Shown here: in pieces, positions 18,095-27,080 of the stretch
Position numbering within the stretch: the stretch's first letter is position 1
How the letters are laid out: each line of letters opens with the position of its first letter
Source of the DNA: Flavobacteriales bacterium
GTDB lineage: Bacteria > Bacteroidota > Bacteroidia > Flavobacteriales > UBA7430
Length of the DNA: 39,640 nucleotides
Direction of reading: 5' to 3'
NCBI GenBank assembly: GCA_029247585.1
Contig: JAQWKY010000042.1
Coordinates: forward strand, 1 to 39,640
The notes under the pieces: model-generated
What the model was told of the DNA's origin: nothing
The model's database searches: none
What the model saw: the letters and a program-made list of their open reading frames with translations, nothing else
Translations under genes and position numbers: made by a program

Positions 18095-19189
18095 TTACAA
18101 ATAGTTGATTGGATTGGTATTTACCTTTGACAAACGAACTGCAAATCTAGGAAAATTTTTGCGAAGAAAATCAGCAATTAGGTCTATAGTGTATTGTTCA
18201 CTTTCATAATGTCCTATATCAGCAATTATGACCGAGTTTTCAGCATCGAAAAACTCGTGATATTTAAAGTCGCCTGTAATAAAAACATCAGCACCCACCT
18301 GCTTTGCATCGTTAAGTAGAAAACTTCCAGCACCTCCACATAGAGCAATTTTTTTAATTTTTTTGTTTGGAAGTTCGGTATGCCGAATACAGTCTGTTTT
18401 GAGGTTTTCTTTAGTTAACTTCAAGAAATCTATGTCGAGAATCGGCTCTTTAAGCTCCCCAACCATGCCAGAACCGACGTATTGATTTGCATTATCCAAG
18501 GAGACAACTTGATAGGCTACTTCCTCATAAGGGTGGGAAGAGTTCAAGGCAGATATCACTCTAGATTCAATATGTGCGGGAAATATCAATTCAATACGTT
18601 CTTCTACTACTTGCTCCCGAACCCCCTTTTCACCGATGACGGGATTCGAAGCTTCAGAGCCCATAAAAGTACCTAAACCTTCAACTGAAAAATTACATTC
18701 ACTGTAGGAACCCAATGCTCCAGCACCAGTACTGAAAAGCGCAGCTCGAACCTCCTCTGCATTGTTCTTAGGCACAAATGTGATTAACTTTTTCAACAAG
18801 CCTCTTTTTGGCGCTAATACTCTCGTATTGACAAGCCCCAGTCGATTAGCAATCATCTTACTCACTCCTGTATGAACATTATCCAAATTTGTATGTAAGG
18901 CATATAGGGCGATGTCATTTTTAATAGCCTTGAGAACTGTGCGTTCTACATAATTTTTTCCCGTAAAGCTTTTTAATCCCTTAAAGATAATGGGGTGATG
19001 GGAAACAATAACATTGCAATTGTTTTGAATAGCTTCTTCAACAACAGATTCAATGCAGTCCAAACTTACCAAGACACCCGTTAAATCTTGATCAAGATTC
19101 CCTACTATTAAACCACTATTGTCATAACTCTCCTGATAAGCCAAAGGGGCCCAGGCTTCTAGTTGATGACACAATTCCCTCAGTTTCAT
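18095..19189 (-). CDS. Nif3-like dinuclear metal centre protein (YqfO/YbgI family)
   Basis: The 364-aa product has the metal-binding residues of the family: VSHHPIIFKG (H64, H65), ALHTNLDNVHTG (D103) and GHYESEQYT near the C-terminus (H327, E331). It is of the long form, with a central insert of about 130 residues (KKLITFVPKNNAEEVRAAL onward) resembling the PII/CutA-like domain of Bacillus YqfO. The database name GTP cyclohydrolase 1 type 2 is poorly supported; the physiological role is unclear. It is divergent from lpxK over a 70-nt gap. Confidence 0.92.
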   Translation of the reverse strand: MKLRELCHQLEAWAPLAYQESYDNSGLIVGNLDQDLTGVLVSLDCIESVVEEAIQNNCNVIVSHHPIIFKGLKSFTGKNYVERTVLKAIKNDIALYALHTNLDNVHTGVSKMIANRLGLVNTRVLAPKRGLLKKLITFVPKNNAEEVRAALFSTGAGALGSYSECNFSVEGLGTFMGSEASNPVIGEKGVREQVVEERIELIFPAHIESRVISALNSSHPYEEVAYQVVSLDNANQYVGSGMVGELKEPILDIDFLKLTKENLKTDCIRHTELPNKKIKKIALCGGAGSFLLNDAKQVGADVFITGDFKYHEFFDAENSVIIADIGHYESEQYTIDLIADFLRKNFPRFAVRLSKVNTNPINYL

Positions 19190-19247
19190 ATGAAATTTTT
19201 AAGCAAAATAATGGTTTTTTTTCAATAGCAATCATCAATAGATTGTG

Positions 19248-19255
19248 TATTTTCG
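19248..19255 (+). promoter_or_regulatory. Variant -7 element at the lpxK start
   Basis: TATTTTCG differs from TAnnTTTG at one base and ends 4 nt before the lpxK ATG. No -33 box is clear. If used, the mRNA would be essentially leaderless. Confidence 0.35.
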
Positions 19256-19259
19256 AAAA

Positions 19260-20306
19260 ATGAACTTGTTTAAAATCATAGTAAGCCCTCTGGCTCTGAT
19301 TTATTACATCATCACCTCCTTTAGAAATTCACTTTTCAAATGGGGTTTCTTGAGCCAATACAAATCAAGTATTCCTGTATTGAGTATCGGCAATCTAAGT
19401 ATGGGGGGGACTGGGAAAACGCCACACGTTGCATTTGTTCTAGAAAATATACAAACCGCAAATACAGCTGTTATAAGTAGAGGGTACCGTCGTAAAAGCA
19501 AGCAACTCATTGAAGGAGACAAGGCACTTCACACAAGCAAAGATTTAGGAGATGAACCCATGGAATTACTCGAAAAATTTGAGGGTAATCATTTTAAAAT
19601 GATTGTAGAAGGCAACAGAGCTAAAGCACTAAAATATTTAGAACAACATGACAATCACACAGACCTTGTTGTTCTAGACGACGGTTTTCAACACCAATAC
19701 GCACAGAGAGACTTAAATATTCTTTTAACGGAATACAATAAGCCCTTTTACAGTGATTTCGTCGTTCCAATGGGAACACTTCGTGAACAAAGAAATGGGG
19801 CTCAAAGAGCAGACATCATTATTGTTACAAAGTGCCCTGAGGAAGTATCTTTAAGCAATCAAAAAAAAATCAAGAACAAAATCACTTCGTACAGCTCAGC
19901 AAAGGTTTTATTTTCCAAGATTAAATACCAGGGATTTTTAAATCAAGTAGATGAAAAAATCAATCTGAACCTCAAAAAACCTTACTTACTAGTAACGGGT
20001 ATTGCAAACCCTAAACTTGTATATGAATACCTCAAAGAGGTAAACATACTGTTTGAGACGATGAAATTTTCAGACCACCACAACTTTTCCCCTAAAGAAC
20101 TCAAACAGATTGCAGAAAAATCCAAAAAATTTGAAGGAATAATCACCACAGAAAAAGATTGGATGAGGTTAAGGGAGAGCACCGATTTAACAACTAATTC
20201 CACACCTATTTTCAGATTAAAAATTGGTGTAGAATTTATCAACACTAAACAATCCGAAGAATTCAATAATCAAATAAACGCTTTGACTCGTCTAACAGGT
20301 TTATAA
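19260..20306 (+). CDS. lpxK: Tetraacyldisaccharide 4'-kinase
   Basis: LpxK phosphorylates the 4' position of the lipid A disaccharide at the inner membrane. I use the ATG at 19260 (348 aa) rather than the track's GTG at 19245: the product then starts MNLFKIIVSPLALIYYIITS, the normal membrane-anchoring N-terminus. The Walker A motif SMGGTGKT is at about residues 47-54. SRGYRRKSK, LGDEPMELLEKF, VLDDGFQHQYAQRDLNI and the TLREQRNGAQRADIIIVTK region all match the family. It is divergent from the Nif3-like gene. lpxH lies 2.7 kb downstream on the same strand. Confidence 0.95.
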   Translation: MNLFKIIVSPLALIYYIITSFRNSLFKWGFLSQYKSSIPVLSIGNLSMGGTGKTPHVAFVLENIQTANTAVISRGYRRKSKQLIEGDKALHTSKDLGDEPMELLEKFEGNHFKMIVEGNRAKALKYLEQHDNHTDLVVLDDGFQHQYAQRDLNILLTEYNKPFYSDFVVPMGTLREQRNGAQRADIIIVTKCPEEVSLSNQKKIKNKITSYSSAKVLFSKIKYQGFLNQVDEKINLNLKKPYLLVTGIANPKLVYEYLKEVNILFETMKFSDHHNFSPKELKQIAEKSKKFEGIITTEKDWMRLRESTDLTTNSTPIFRLKIGVEFINTKQSEEFNNQINALTRLTGL

Positions 20307-20420
20307 AACAAAAGGGTTCAAAAACCTCAGACAAAATCCAAATATTCGTTTTGAATTTACCCCATATCTAAACCAAGAAATTATCACAGCCCAAGAAATG
20401 TGATGCTGATTCCCTTTTTG

Positions 20421-20428
20421 TATCTTTG
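20421..20428 (+). promoter_or_regulatory. -7 element before gatB
   Basis: TATCTTTG followed by GGCCC, 20 nt before the gatB ATG. No clear TTG at the -33 distance. It probably drives gatB and the two closely spaced genes after it. Confidence 0.5.
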
Positions 20429-20448
20429 GCCCTAAATTTTTACGGCTT

Positions 20449-21903
20449 ATGTCTATAGATTACAACAAATATGAAACGGTAATTGGCTTGGAAATCCACG
20501 TCCAACTGAACACCTTGAGTAAAACATACTGTTCCGACGCTACAAAATTCGGCGCAGCTCCCAACACGAACATCAGTCCTATATCGCTTGGTCATCCTGG
20601 AACGCTTCCTGTTGCAAACCAAAAAGTAATCGAGTACGCTGTTCGCTTAGGAATTGCATTAAACTGCGAGATCAGAGAGCGCAACGAATATGCGAGAAAG
20701 AACTACTTCTATGCCGACCTACCAAAAGGCTACCAAATCACCCAAGATAAAACACCAATCTGTGACGGAGGTTTTGTTCAAGTAACCGACAAAGAGGGTA
20801 ATCCCAAAAAGATTGAATTGACTCGTATTCACATGGAAGAAGATGCGGGAAAAAGCATTCATGACATAGATCCATTTGATTCTCTGATTGACTTAAATCG
20901 GGCAGGTGTTCCACTACTAGAAATTGTGAGTGAACCTGTTTTGCGTTCAGGAGAAGAGGCATATAGTTTTATTACAGAAGTGCGGAAGTTGGTTCGCTAC
21001 CTAGATATTTGTGATGGAAATATGGAAGAAGGTTCTATGAGGTGTGATGCAAATATTTCTGTACGACCAAAAGGAAGTAATGAATTGTGGAATCGTGTGG
21101 AAGTTAAAAACATGAACTCCATTAGGAACGTTCAAAAAGCCATTGAACTAGAATCTAAAAGACAGATCGAAGTTTATGAATCTGGCGGTGAGGTAGACCA
21201 AGAGACAAGAAGTTTTAATCCAGCAAAAAACATAACCTCTGTTCTAAGATCTAAAGAGGATGCTCACGACTACAGATACTTCCCAGAACCCGATTTATCT
21301 CCTGTGTTAATCAAAGAAGATTACATCGAAAAAATAAGAGCAACGCTGCCTGCCTTACCCGAAGAATTGTTCAATAAATACACAAAGGAGTTTGGTCTAT
21401 CCGATTATGATGCGAGTAATCTTACTGACACCAAAGGAATAGCCCTATACTTCAATGAAATTTCAAAACATACCCAAGAATACAAAATGGCCGCGAACAT
21501 TGTCATGGGGCCTTTGAAATCTTACCTGAATGATAAAGCGATAGAAATCGAAGAATTCCATTTATCAGCTTCTCGCATTTCAGAAATGATTCAATTGATT
21601 AAAGGGGGGAAAATAGCAAACTCCAAAGCCAATCAAGAACTTTTTCCTTTGATGATTGAAAACCCAGAAGTAACAGCTCAAAAACTAGCGGAAGAAAACC
21701 AGCTGATTCAGGAATCCGATTCAGATGCGCTTTTAGGTTTTGTTCAACAAGCCATTGCTAAATTCCCAGATAAAGCAGAGGCATACAAAAAAGGTAAAAA
21801 GAATTTATTGGGTCTATTTATGGGGGAAGTAATGAAACTTTCACGGGGTAAAGCAGACCCTAAAGTTACCAACCAAATGATTCGAGAAGAACTCGAAAAA
21901 TAA
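20449..21903 (+). CDS. gatB: Asp/Glu-tRNA amidotransferase subunit B
   Basis: GatB is the tRNA-binding and kinase subunit of GatCAB, which converts Glu-tRNA(Gln) and/or Asp-tRNA(Asn) to the amidated forms. The 484-aa product has the family opening YETVIGLEIHVQLNTLSKTYC, then ISLGHPGTLPVANQKVIEYA, NRAGVPLLEIVSEP, EEGSMRCDANISVRP and RYFPEPDLSPV. A C-terminal YqeY-like helical domain ends at GKADPKVTNQMIREELEK. Length is normal. gatA and gatC are not in the window. It is 3 nt from the next gene. Confidence 0.97.
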   Translation: MSIDYNKYETVIGLEIHVQLNTLSKTYCSDATKFGAAPNTNISPISLGHPGTLPVANQKVIEYAVRLGIALNCEIRERNEYARKNYFYADLPKGYQITQDKTPICDGGFVQVTDKEGNPKKIELTRIHMEEDAGKSIHDIDPFDSLIDLNRAGVPLLEIVSEPVLRSGEEAYSFITEVRKLVRYLDICDGNMEEGSMRCDANISVRPKGSNELWNRVEVKNMNSIRNVQKAIELESKRQIEVYESGGEVDQETRSFNPAKNITSVLRSKEDAHDYRYFPEPDLSPVLIKEDYIEKIRATLPALPEELFNKYTKEFGLSDYDASNLTDTKGIALYFNEISKHTQEYKMAANIVMGPLKSYLNDKAIEIEEFHLSASRISEMIQLIKGGKIANSKANQELFPLMIENPEVTAQKLAEENQLIQESDSDALLGFVQQAIAKFPDKAEAYKKGKKNLLGLFMGEVMKLSRGKADPKVTNQMIREELEK

Positions 21904-21906
21904 CTG

Positions 21907-23022
21907 ATGAAACAATTATTTTTAGCTTTAAGCCTCTTAACCATAGCATTAACAGCTTGCCATCCCAAGACCAAAAATGTCGAGGGCGACTTCTCCATTC
22001 AAGGGAATATTCAAGGGGCAGACACCCTCATATTTGAAAGGATTGAGGCTAAAGATTTACGCTTGATCGACACGCTATTTACTGATGATGGTGAGTTCTT
22101 AACAGCAGATACACTCAATGGCTCAGGATTTTTCCTCTTGCGAACACCTCAGGGTGAAGGAATCAATTTATTAGTTGAAAGAGGAGAAAGTATAACAATC
22201 GCCGGCAACAAATCAGATTGGAGTGAAAACTACGAGATAAAAGGATCAAAAGGCTCATCCCTGACCTCAGATCTTCAAAAAAAACTTATTGAATGTGAAG
22301 CTGCAATTGATTCTATTTATGAAGAAGCTAAATCGGCGCAAAAAGAAGAATTTGTAGAACTACAGAATCGTTTCAACAACGCTCTAAAAGAACATACTGA
22401 TTACTTAAAATCGGTTATCGATTCTAATCTGGAATCTAAAATCTCTGTTCTCGCTCTTTTCCAGACGCTAAAAGGAGAAAGCATACTCAACACTTATGAT
22501 GATTTTGACTACTTCAAAAAAGTTGAAAAACAATTTCAATTGAAATGGCCAGAGTCATCACATTCCCAACTACTCAGCGACATTATCAAAACGGCTTTTG
22601 CTCCTAACTTCACCATGAATGATATAAATGGGGACCCATTTTCTCTTAGTGAATTCGACGGCAAGGTTGTTCTTCTGGATTTTTGGGCTTCATGGTGTAG
22701 GCCTTGTAGGATAGCCAACCCAAAAGTTGTTGAATTGCACAACAAATACCACGCTCAAGGATTGGAAATTGTAGGCATTTCCCTTGATGGCACCAGCCGA
22801 CAAAAAAATCCAAAACAAGATTGGATGAATGCGGTAAAAGAAGATCAACTGCCATGGAAACATGTAAGCGACCTTAAAGGTTGGGAAACTGAAATTCGAA
22901 ATAGCTATGATTTTAGAAGTATTCCACACACCGTCTTAATAGACACGAATAAACGTATCTTAGGAGAAAATCTTAGTTTCGAGGTTTTAGATCTTAAAAT
23001 TGCTGAAAGATTGAACCCATAG
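21907..23022 (+). CDS. Lipoprotein with DUF4369-like N-domain and TlpA-like thioredoxin domain
   Basis: The 371-aa product has a lipoprotein signal (LTIALTAC, lipid-modified C18). A beta-rich DUF4369-like domain follows at roughly residues 25-115 (FSIQGNIQGADTLIFERIE), then a helical linker, then a C-terminal AhpC/TSA-thioredoxin fold with DFWASWCRPCR (C264, C267) and the cis-Pro loop RSIPHTVLID. It is therefore a membrane-anchored periplasmic thiol-disulfide protein, probably a reductase. Its CXXC-to-cis-Pro segment closely resembles that of the smaller protein at 34348-34926. It sits 3 nt after gatB and abuts lpxH with no gap. Confidence 0.88.
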   Translation: MKQLFLALSLLTIALTACHPKTKNVEGDFSIQGNIQGADTLIFERIEAKDLRLIDTLFTDDGEFLTADTLNGSGFFLLRTPQGEGINLLVERGESITIAGNKSDWSENYEIKGSKGSSLTSDLQKKLIECEAAIDSIYEEAKSAQKEEFVELQNRFNNALKEHTDYLKSVIDSNLESKISVLALFQTLKGESILNTYDDFDYFKKVEKQFQLKWPESSHSQLLSDIIKTAFAPNFTMNDINGDPFSLSEFDGKVVLLDFWASWCRPCRIANPKVVELHNKYHAQGLEIVGISLDGTSRQKNPKQDWMNAVKEDQLPWKHVSDLKGWETEIRNSYDFRSIPHTVLIDTNKRILGENLSFEVLDLKIAERLNP

Positions 23023-23799
23023 ATGTCTACAAAAACAAAAATATATTTCGCCTCAGACTTTCATTTAGGCACTCCTAATCACTCCAAAAGTATTGAGAGA
23101 GAAAAAAAAATAGTTTCTTGGCTCAACAAGATCCAAGAAGATGCCGAAGCCATTTATTTAGTTGGAGATGTATTTGATGTATGGTATGAATGGAAACACG
23201 CCGTTCCAAAAGGGCATGTTCGTCTGCTCGGAAAACTTGCAGAGATATGTGACTCGGGTACTCCCGTACATTTCTTTACAGGGAATCATGACATGTGGAC
23301 TTTTGGTTACCTTGAAAAAGAAATTGGGCTCCAAATTCACAGACACCCCATTCAAGTGGAGCATCAAGGAAAAAAATTATACATAGGTCATGGGGATGGC
23401 TTAGGTCCTGGAGACAAGAATTATAAACTCCTTAAGAAAATATTTACAAATCGCCTATGTCAATGGCTGTTTTCAAGGCTTCATCCAAACACTTCTTTTT
23501 CGCTAGCTAATTACTTCTCAAGTACCAGCAGGATATCGAAGACGGATATGGATGAACAATTTAAAGGCGAAGATAAAGAGTGGCTCGTTCACTACTCAAA
23601 AGAAATACTTAATTCTGAGCATTTTGACTACTTCGTCTTTGGACACAGACACCTTCCTTTAGATATTGAATTGTCAAAAGAGAGTAGGTATATCAACCTA
23701 GGGGAATGGGTAAACTACAATGCCTATGCGGTATTAGAAAATGGTCTTCTGGATCTTAAATTCTACGATTCATCGTGGGCAAAAGCCATCAATAAATAA
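23023..23799 (+). CDS. lpxH: UDP-2,3-diacylglucosamine diphosphatase
   Basis: This enzyme cleaves UDP-diacylglucosamine to lipid X in lipid A synthesis. The 258-aa product has all five calcineurin-type metallophosphoesterase motifs: SDFHLG (D12, H14), GDVFDVW (D49), GNHD (N88, H89), GHGD (H123) and FGHRH near the C-terminus. HGDGLGPGDKNYK is typical of the Bacteroidota LpxH group. The gene begins on the base after the preceding stop codon, so it is almost surely cotranscribed with the thioredoxin lipoprotein. Confidence 0.9.
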   Translation: MSTKTKIYFASDFHLGTPNHSKSIEREKKIVSWLNKIQEDAEAIYLVGDVFDVWYEWKHAVPKGHVRLLGKLAEICDSGTPVHFFTGNHDMWTFGYLEKEIGLQIHRHPIQVEHQGKKLYIGHGDGLGPGDKNYKLLKKIFTNRLCQWLFSRLHPNTSFSLANYFSSTSRISKTDMDEQFKGEDKEWLVHYSKEILNSEHFDYFVFGHRHLPLDIELSKESRYINLGEWVNYNAYAVLENGLLDLKFYDSSWAKAINK

Positions 23800-23842
23800 T
23801 TCATATTCTCCATTTCGCCTGCATATCAGGTAAAGCATTCAC

Positions 23843-24829
23843 TTAAACGTGAACTCTTTTTATCAAATCCGCCAATCGATTTGAATAGCCCATCTCATTA
23901 TCGTACCAAGAAACGATTTTAACCATTTTACCAAGCACAGAGGTTAACTGAGCATCAAATAGGCAAGATGCAGAACTACCCATAACATCAGCAGATACAA
24001 TAGGATCTTCCGTATAAGCAACAATTCCATGATGGGAAGTTCTAGAAGCTTCAAAAAAGATTCGATTAACCTCTTCAATAGTACAATCTTTTTTCACCGT
24101 AAATGTAATGTCAGTAAGCGAACCATTAGGAACGGGAACTCGCATACCACAACCTCCGATTTCCAAATGTGGGAATATCTTTGTAATGGCCTTTGCAGCA
24201 CCCGTTGTTGTAGGAATAATTGACAAGGCACCAGCTCTGGCTCTTCTTAAATCTTTGTGAGGCGTATCTTGTAAATTTTGATCTTTGGTATAAGAATGTA
24301 TGGTGGTAATATAGGACTGCTCAACTCCAAAGTGCTCATCGATGAGTTGAACCATAGGTGCTGCACAATTGGTTGTGCATGAAGCATTAGAAAACATTAC
24401 ATCATCTTCGTCTATTATATGGTCATTGACTCCTAAAACAACCATTTTAACATCCTCGCTTTGTGAAGAAGCAGAAAGAATAACCTTTTTAGCACCCGCT
24501 TCAATATGCTTTTGCAAATCCTTCTTTGTTAAAAACTTGCCTGTTGACTCAATGACAATATCGCAATCCTTCCAGGATAAATGACCTAATTCAGGCTCAT
24601 GAGTTAAACGAATAGGTGCATTATCTACTGTAATAGATTTGCCAGAAGATATAATATCGGCATCAAAAGTTCCATGGACGGAATCGTATTTTAAAAGATG
24701 AGCCAAAGATTTAGCATCAGCTACATCATTTATAGCGACAACCTCCATTCCCTCTCGCTGATGAATGACACGAAAAACAGTTCTACCTATTCTACCAAAA
24801 CCGTTAATACCAATTCGAATGTTCTTCAT
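23843..24829 (-). CDS. gap: Glyceraldehyde-3-phosphate dehydrogenase
   Basis: It catalyses the NAD-dependent oxidation of glyceraldehyde-3-phosphate in glycolysis or the reverse in gluconeogenesis. The 328-aa product has the Rossmann motif GINGFGRIGR and Asp35 (VAINDVAD), consistent with NAD preference. The catalytic Cys151 is in SNASCTTNC, H178 is in TTIHSYTKDQ, and SWYDNEMGYSNR is near the C-terminus. Bacteroidota often have more than one gap gene, so this may be the glycolytic or an alternative copy. It lies 36 nt downstream of lipA, separated from it by a terminator. Confidence 0.95.
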   Translation of the reverse strand: MKNIRIGINGFGRIGRTVFRVIHQREGMEVVAINDVADAKSLAHLLKYDSVHGTFDADIISSGKSITVDNAPIRLTHEPELGHLSWKDCDIVIESTGKFLTKKDLQKHIEAGAKKVILSASSQSEDVKMVVLGVNDHIIDEDDVMFSNASCTTNCAAPMVQLIDEHFGVEQSYITTIHSYTKDQNLQDTPHKDLRRARAGALSIIPTTTGAAKAITKIFPHLEIGGCGMRVPVPNGSLTDITFTVKKDCTIEEVNRIFFEASRTSHHGIVAYTEDPIVSADVMGSSASCLFDAQLTSVLGKMVKIVSWYDNEMGYSNRLADLIKRVHV

Positions 24830-24840
24830 AACTACAAGCT

Positions 24841-24864
24841 AAAAAAAGAGGCTCTTGCCTCTTT
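24841..24864 (-). terminator. Rho-independent terminator between lipA and gap
   Basis: On the minus strand AAAGAGGC-aaga-GCCTCTTT forms an 8-bp stem followed by a U-rich tract. It starts directly after the lipA stop codon and would end the lipA transcript before gap. Confidence 0.85.
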
Positions 24865-24865
24865 C

Positions 24866-25741
24866 TTACTTTAAATGTTTTTCTGCCTTGTAAGAAGACC
24901 TAACCAAAGGGCCACTTTCTACATACTGAATACCTAACTCTAAACCTATTTCTTTATACTTTGCAAACTGCTCAGGGCTCACAAATTCTTTTACCGGAAG
25001 ATGTTTAGGTGTAGGCTGAAGGTACTGGCCAAGTGTCAACACATCTAAGCCAACAGCAACCAAATCTTTCATGGCTTCAACAACCTCTTCTTCTGTCTCA
25101 CCCAAACCCAGCATAATTCCTGTTTTAGTTCGCATCCCCCCTTGTTTGAGATACTTTAACACCTCTAAAGACCTTTCATAGCGAGCTTGTATCCGAACAG
25201 AACGAGTTAATCGCTTAACCGTTTCCATATTATGAGATACAACTTCTGGAGCAACATCTATGATGCGTTGAATTTGAGACTCATTCCCTTTAAAATCCGG
25301 AATCAGTGTTTCCATGGTTGTGCTTGGGCTTACTCTGCGAATTGCTTTGACTGTATCTGCCCAAATAATAGAGCCTCCATCTTTTAAATCATCTCGATCT
25401 ACAGAGGTGATAACAGCATGTTTCACCTCCATCAACTTCACAGAACGAGCAACTCTTTCAGGTTCAGACCAATCTACTGCAAGCGGTTTGCCGGTAGCTA
25501 CGGCGCAAAAACCACATGAACGTGTGCAGATGTTTCCCAAAATCATAAAAGTTGCTGTACCCGCGCCCCAACATTCGCCCATATTCGGGCAATTCCCACT
25601 TTCACAAATGGTATGAAGCTTATGATCTGAAACCAACTTACGGACTTTCTTGTAACTCTTCCCCGTAGGAAGTTTAACACGCAACCACTTGGGTTTACTC
25701 TGGTACTTTTCTTTTTTCTCTATCGTTGTCTCTGAAGCCAT
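24866..25741 (-). CDS. lipA: Lipoyl synthase
   Basis: This radical SAM enzyme inserts two sulfurs into protein-bound octanoyl groups to make lipoyl cofactors. The 291-aa product has both iron-sulfur sites: the auxiliary cluster C46-x4-C51-x5-C57 ([12 protein letters not shown]) and the SAM cluster C72-x3-C76-x2-C79 (CTRSCGFC). A C-terminal RSSYKAEKH carries the Ser that ligates the auxiliary cluster. Length is normal. It is followed by a strong terminator and lies 38 nt downstream of ytxJ, with which it may be cotranscribed. Confidence 0.97.
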   Translation of the reverse strand: MASETTIEKKEKYQSKPKWLRVKLPTGKSYKKVRKLVSDHKLHTICESGNCPNMGECWGAGTATFMILGNICTRSCGFCAVATGKPLAVDWSEPERVARSVKLMEVKHAVITSVDRDDLKDGGSIIWADTVKAIRRVSPSTTMETLIPDFKGNESQIQRIIDVAPEVVSHNMETVKRLTRSVRIQARYERSLEVLKYLKQGGMRTKTGIMLGLGETEEEVVEAMKDLVAVGLDVLTLGQYLQPTPKHLPVKEFVSPEQFAKYKEIGLELGIQYVESGPLVRSSYKAEKHLK

Positions 25742-25779
25742 TCTATAGAATTCATATTGGGAAACCCAAAATCTAACAC

Positions 25780-26100
25780 TTATATATTTGCCTTTAAATC
25801 ATCCAAATCAATTGCATTGTGAGAAGCATGATACGTACAAGTCCCATTTTGGATAAACATCAACTGAGGTGATTGATGATTTATATTAAAATCCGTTGCA
25901 AGTTGATTGGAAATGGATCTAAATTCTATCAGATCTAAATAAAAAGCTTGAACATCTTCTAAATCAAAATTTCTTTCAAAACGACTTTTGGCCATACTCG
26001 AAATGGAGCATCGTGTGCTGTGTTTAAATACTAAAAAAGGCTTTGATGCCTGTAAAGCACTAGTTATTTGAGAATAATCTTCGAGTGATGTCCAATTCAT
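25780..26100 (-). CDS. ytxJ: Monothiol bacilliredoxin-type protein YtxJ
   Basis: YtxJ (BrxC) is a thioredoxin-fold protein linked to removal of bacillithiol from proteins. The 106-aa product has the defining active site [14 protein letters not shown] with a single Cys (C31) and no CXXC, plus the cis-Pro region [14 protein letters not shown] (QSPQLMFI). It implies that the organism uses bacillithiol, as many Bacteroidota do. Its start codon is adjacent to the stop of a 39-aa secreted peptide gene, so the two are cotranscribed. Confidence 0.9.
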   Translation of the reverse strand: MNWTSLEDYSQITSALQASKPFLVFKHSTRCSISSMAKSRFERNFDLEDVQAFYLDLIEFRSISNQLATDFNINHQSPQLMFIQNGTCTYHASHNAIDLDDLKANI

Positions 26101-26220
26101 TTAAGAATTCGTTTGAGGAGCTTCAATCTCCGCCACCCCAGGGCAACTAGCTGTAACACAGCAAGATTGAGCTGAAATAGCAACAACAAACAAAGCGATA
26201 ATAAATAAAATCTTTTTCAT
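26101..26220 (-). CDS. 39-aa secreted Cys-rich peptide, unknown function
   Basis: This gene is too short for the ORF track. Translation gives a 39-aa peptide beginning MKKILFIIALFVVAISAQSC, a classical export signal, then a mature part of about 20 residues with the cluster CC-x4-C (SCCVTASCPG) and an acidic tail. It could be a very small lipoprotein (the -3 to -1 residues AQS are not an ideal lipobox) or a soluble periplasmic peptide. Its stop is immediately followed by the ytxJ start, and a good -7 element lies 22 nt upstream. Those two facts, not homology, are the support for its being real. Confidence 0.7.
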   Translation of the reverse strand: MKKILFIIALFVVAISAQSCCVTASCPGVAEIEAPQTNS

Positions 26221-26241
26221 AGTATCAGTTTTATTAAGTTG

Positions 26242-26249
26242 CAAAAATA
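26242..26249 (-). promoter_or_regulatory. -7 element of the small peptide-ytxJ unit
   Basis: Minus-strand TATTTTTG followed by CA, 21 nt before the peptide's ATG. No clear -33 box. It would drive the peptide gene, ytxJ and perhaps lipA. Confidence 0.5.
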
Positions 26250-26345
26250 CTAAAAATTAATCGAGGAAAAACATTGATAACAGCATGCTTAATGTTAAAC
26301 CTAAGTAATTGTAATGGAATTATAAAATTCATTAATTAAATCTCT

Positions 26346-26353
26346 TATTTTTG
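26346..26353 (+). promoter_or_regulatory. -7 element directly at the ung start
   Basis: TATTTTTG ends 4 nt before the ung ATG. With the start site a few bases past this box, the mRNA would have almost no leader. No -33 box was found. Confidence 0.45.
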
Positions 26354-26357
26354 ATTC

Positions 26358-27059
26358 ATGCTTGAAAACATTAATGATTCATGGAAACATTACTTAGGGC
26401 CTGAGTTTGAAAAAGACTATTTCAAAACGCTTTCTTCCTTTGTAGAAAAGGAACGAAAAACACAGACCATTTTTCCGCCTTCCGAATTAACTTTTGCAGC
26501 ACTTAATAAAACAAGTCCTGAGGAAGTAAAAGTGGTCATTCTGGGTCAGGACCCATACCACAATCACAATCAGGCAAACGGCTTGAGTTTTTCAGTAAGT
26601 AAAGGGGTTAAAATCCCGCCTTCACTAAAAAATATTTTCAAAGAGTTGAAAAGCGACATGGCTTGTGAAATCCCAACATCAGGCAATCTGGAATCATGGG
26701 CTAAACAAGGTGTTTTGCTTTTAAATGCCACATTGAGCGTAAGAGCACACGAACCGGGCTCACACCAAAAAAAAGGATGGGAAACGTTTACCGATAAGAT
26801 CATTACTCTGATCTCTGAAAAATGTGAACATATCGTCTTTATTCTTTGGGGGAATTTCGCACAACAAAAGGTTAAATTAATCGATGAAAAGAAACATTTC
26901 ATCATCAGATCAGTACATCCATCACCTTTTTCCGCCCGAAATGGATTCTTTGGCTCCAAACCTTTTTCTAAATGCAATGAATACTTAACTTCGGTGAGCA
27001 AAGAGAACATCGATTGGAATTTAGCTGATGATTGTCAGCAATTGTCAATATTAGATTAG
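26358..27059 (+). CDS. ung: Uracil-DNA glycosylase
   Basis: It removes uracil from DNA as the first step of base excision repair. The 233-aa product is a family 1 UDG with the water-activating motif GQDPYH (D65, H68), the core sequence GVLLLNATLSV and the minor-groove loop HPSPFSARNGFFG. Length is normal, and the N-terminal INDSWKHYLGPEFEKDYF aligns with relatives, supporting this start codon. It is divergent from the small peptide gene and 21 nt upstream of rmuC. The 146-aa minus-strand ORF inside it is a shadow. Confidence 0.97.
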   Translation: MLENINDSWKHYLGPEFEKDYFKTLSSFVEKERKTQTIFPPSELTFAALNKTSPEEVKVVILGQDPYHNHNQANGLSFSVSKGVKIPPSLKNIFKELKSDMACEIPTSGNLESWAKQGVLLLNATLSVRAHEPGSHQKKGWETFTDKIITLISEKCEHIVFILWGNFAQQKVKLIDEKKHFIIRSVHPSPFSARNGFFGSKPFSKCNEYLTSVSKENIDWNLADDCQQLSILD

Positions 27060-27080
27060 ATCTTCGCATAAAAGATAATT

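Noticed and set aside
19245-19259. GTG start of lpxK proposed by the ORF track
   Set aside because: The ATG at 19260 matches the usual LpxK N-terminus, and the extra residues overlap the -7-like box.
26570-27010. 146-aa minus-strand ORF inside ung
   Set aside because: It is fully antisense to a clear uracil-DNA glycosylase, has no promoter box or family features, and its composition looks like a shadow frame.
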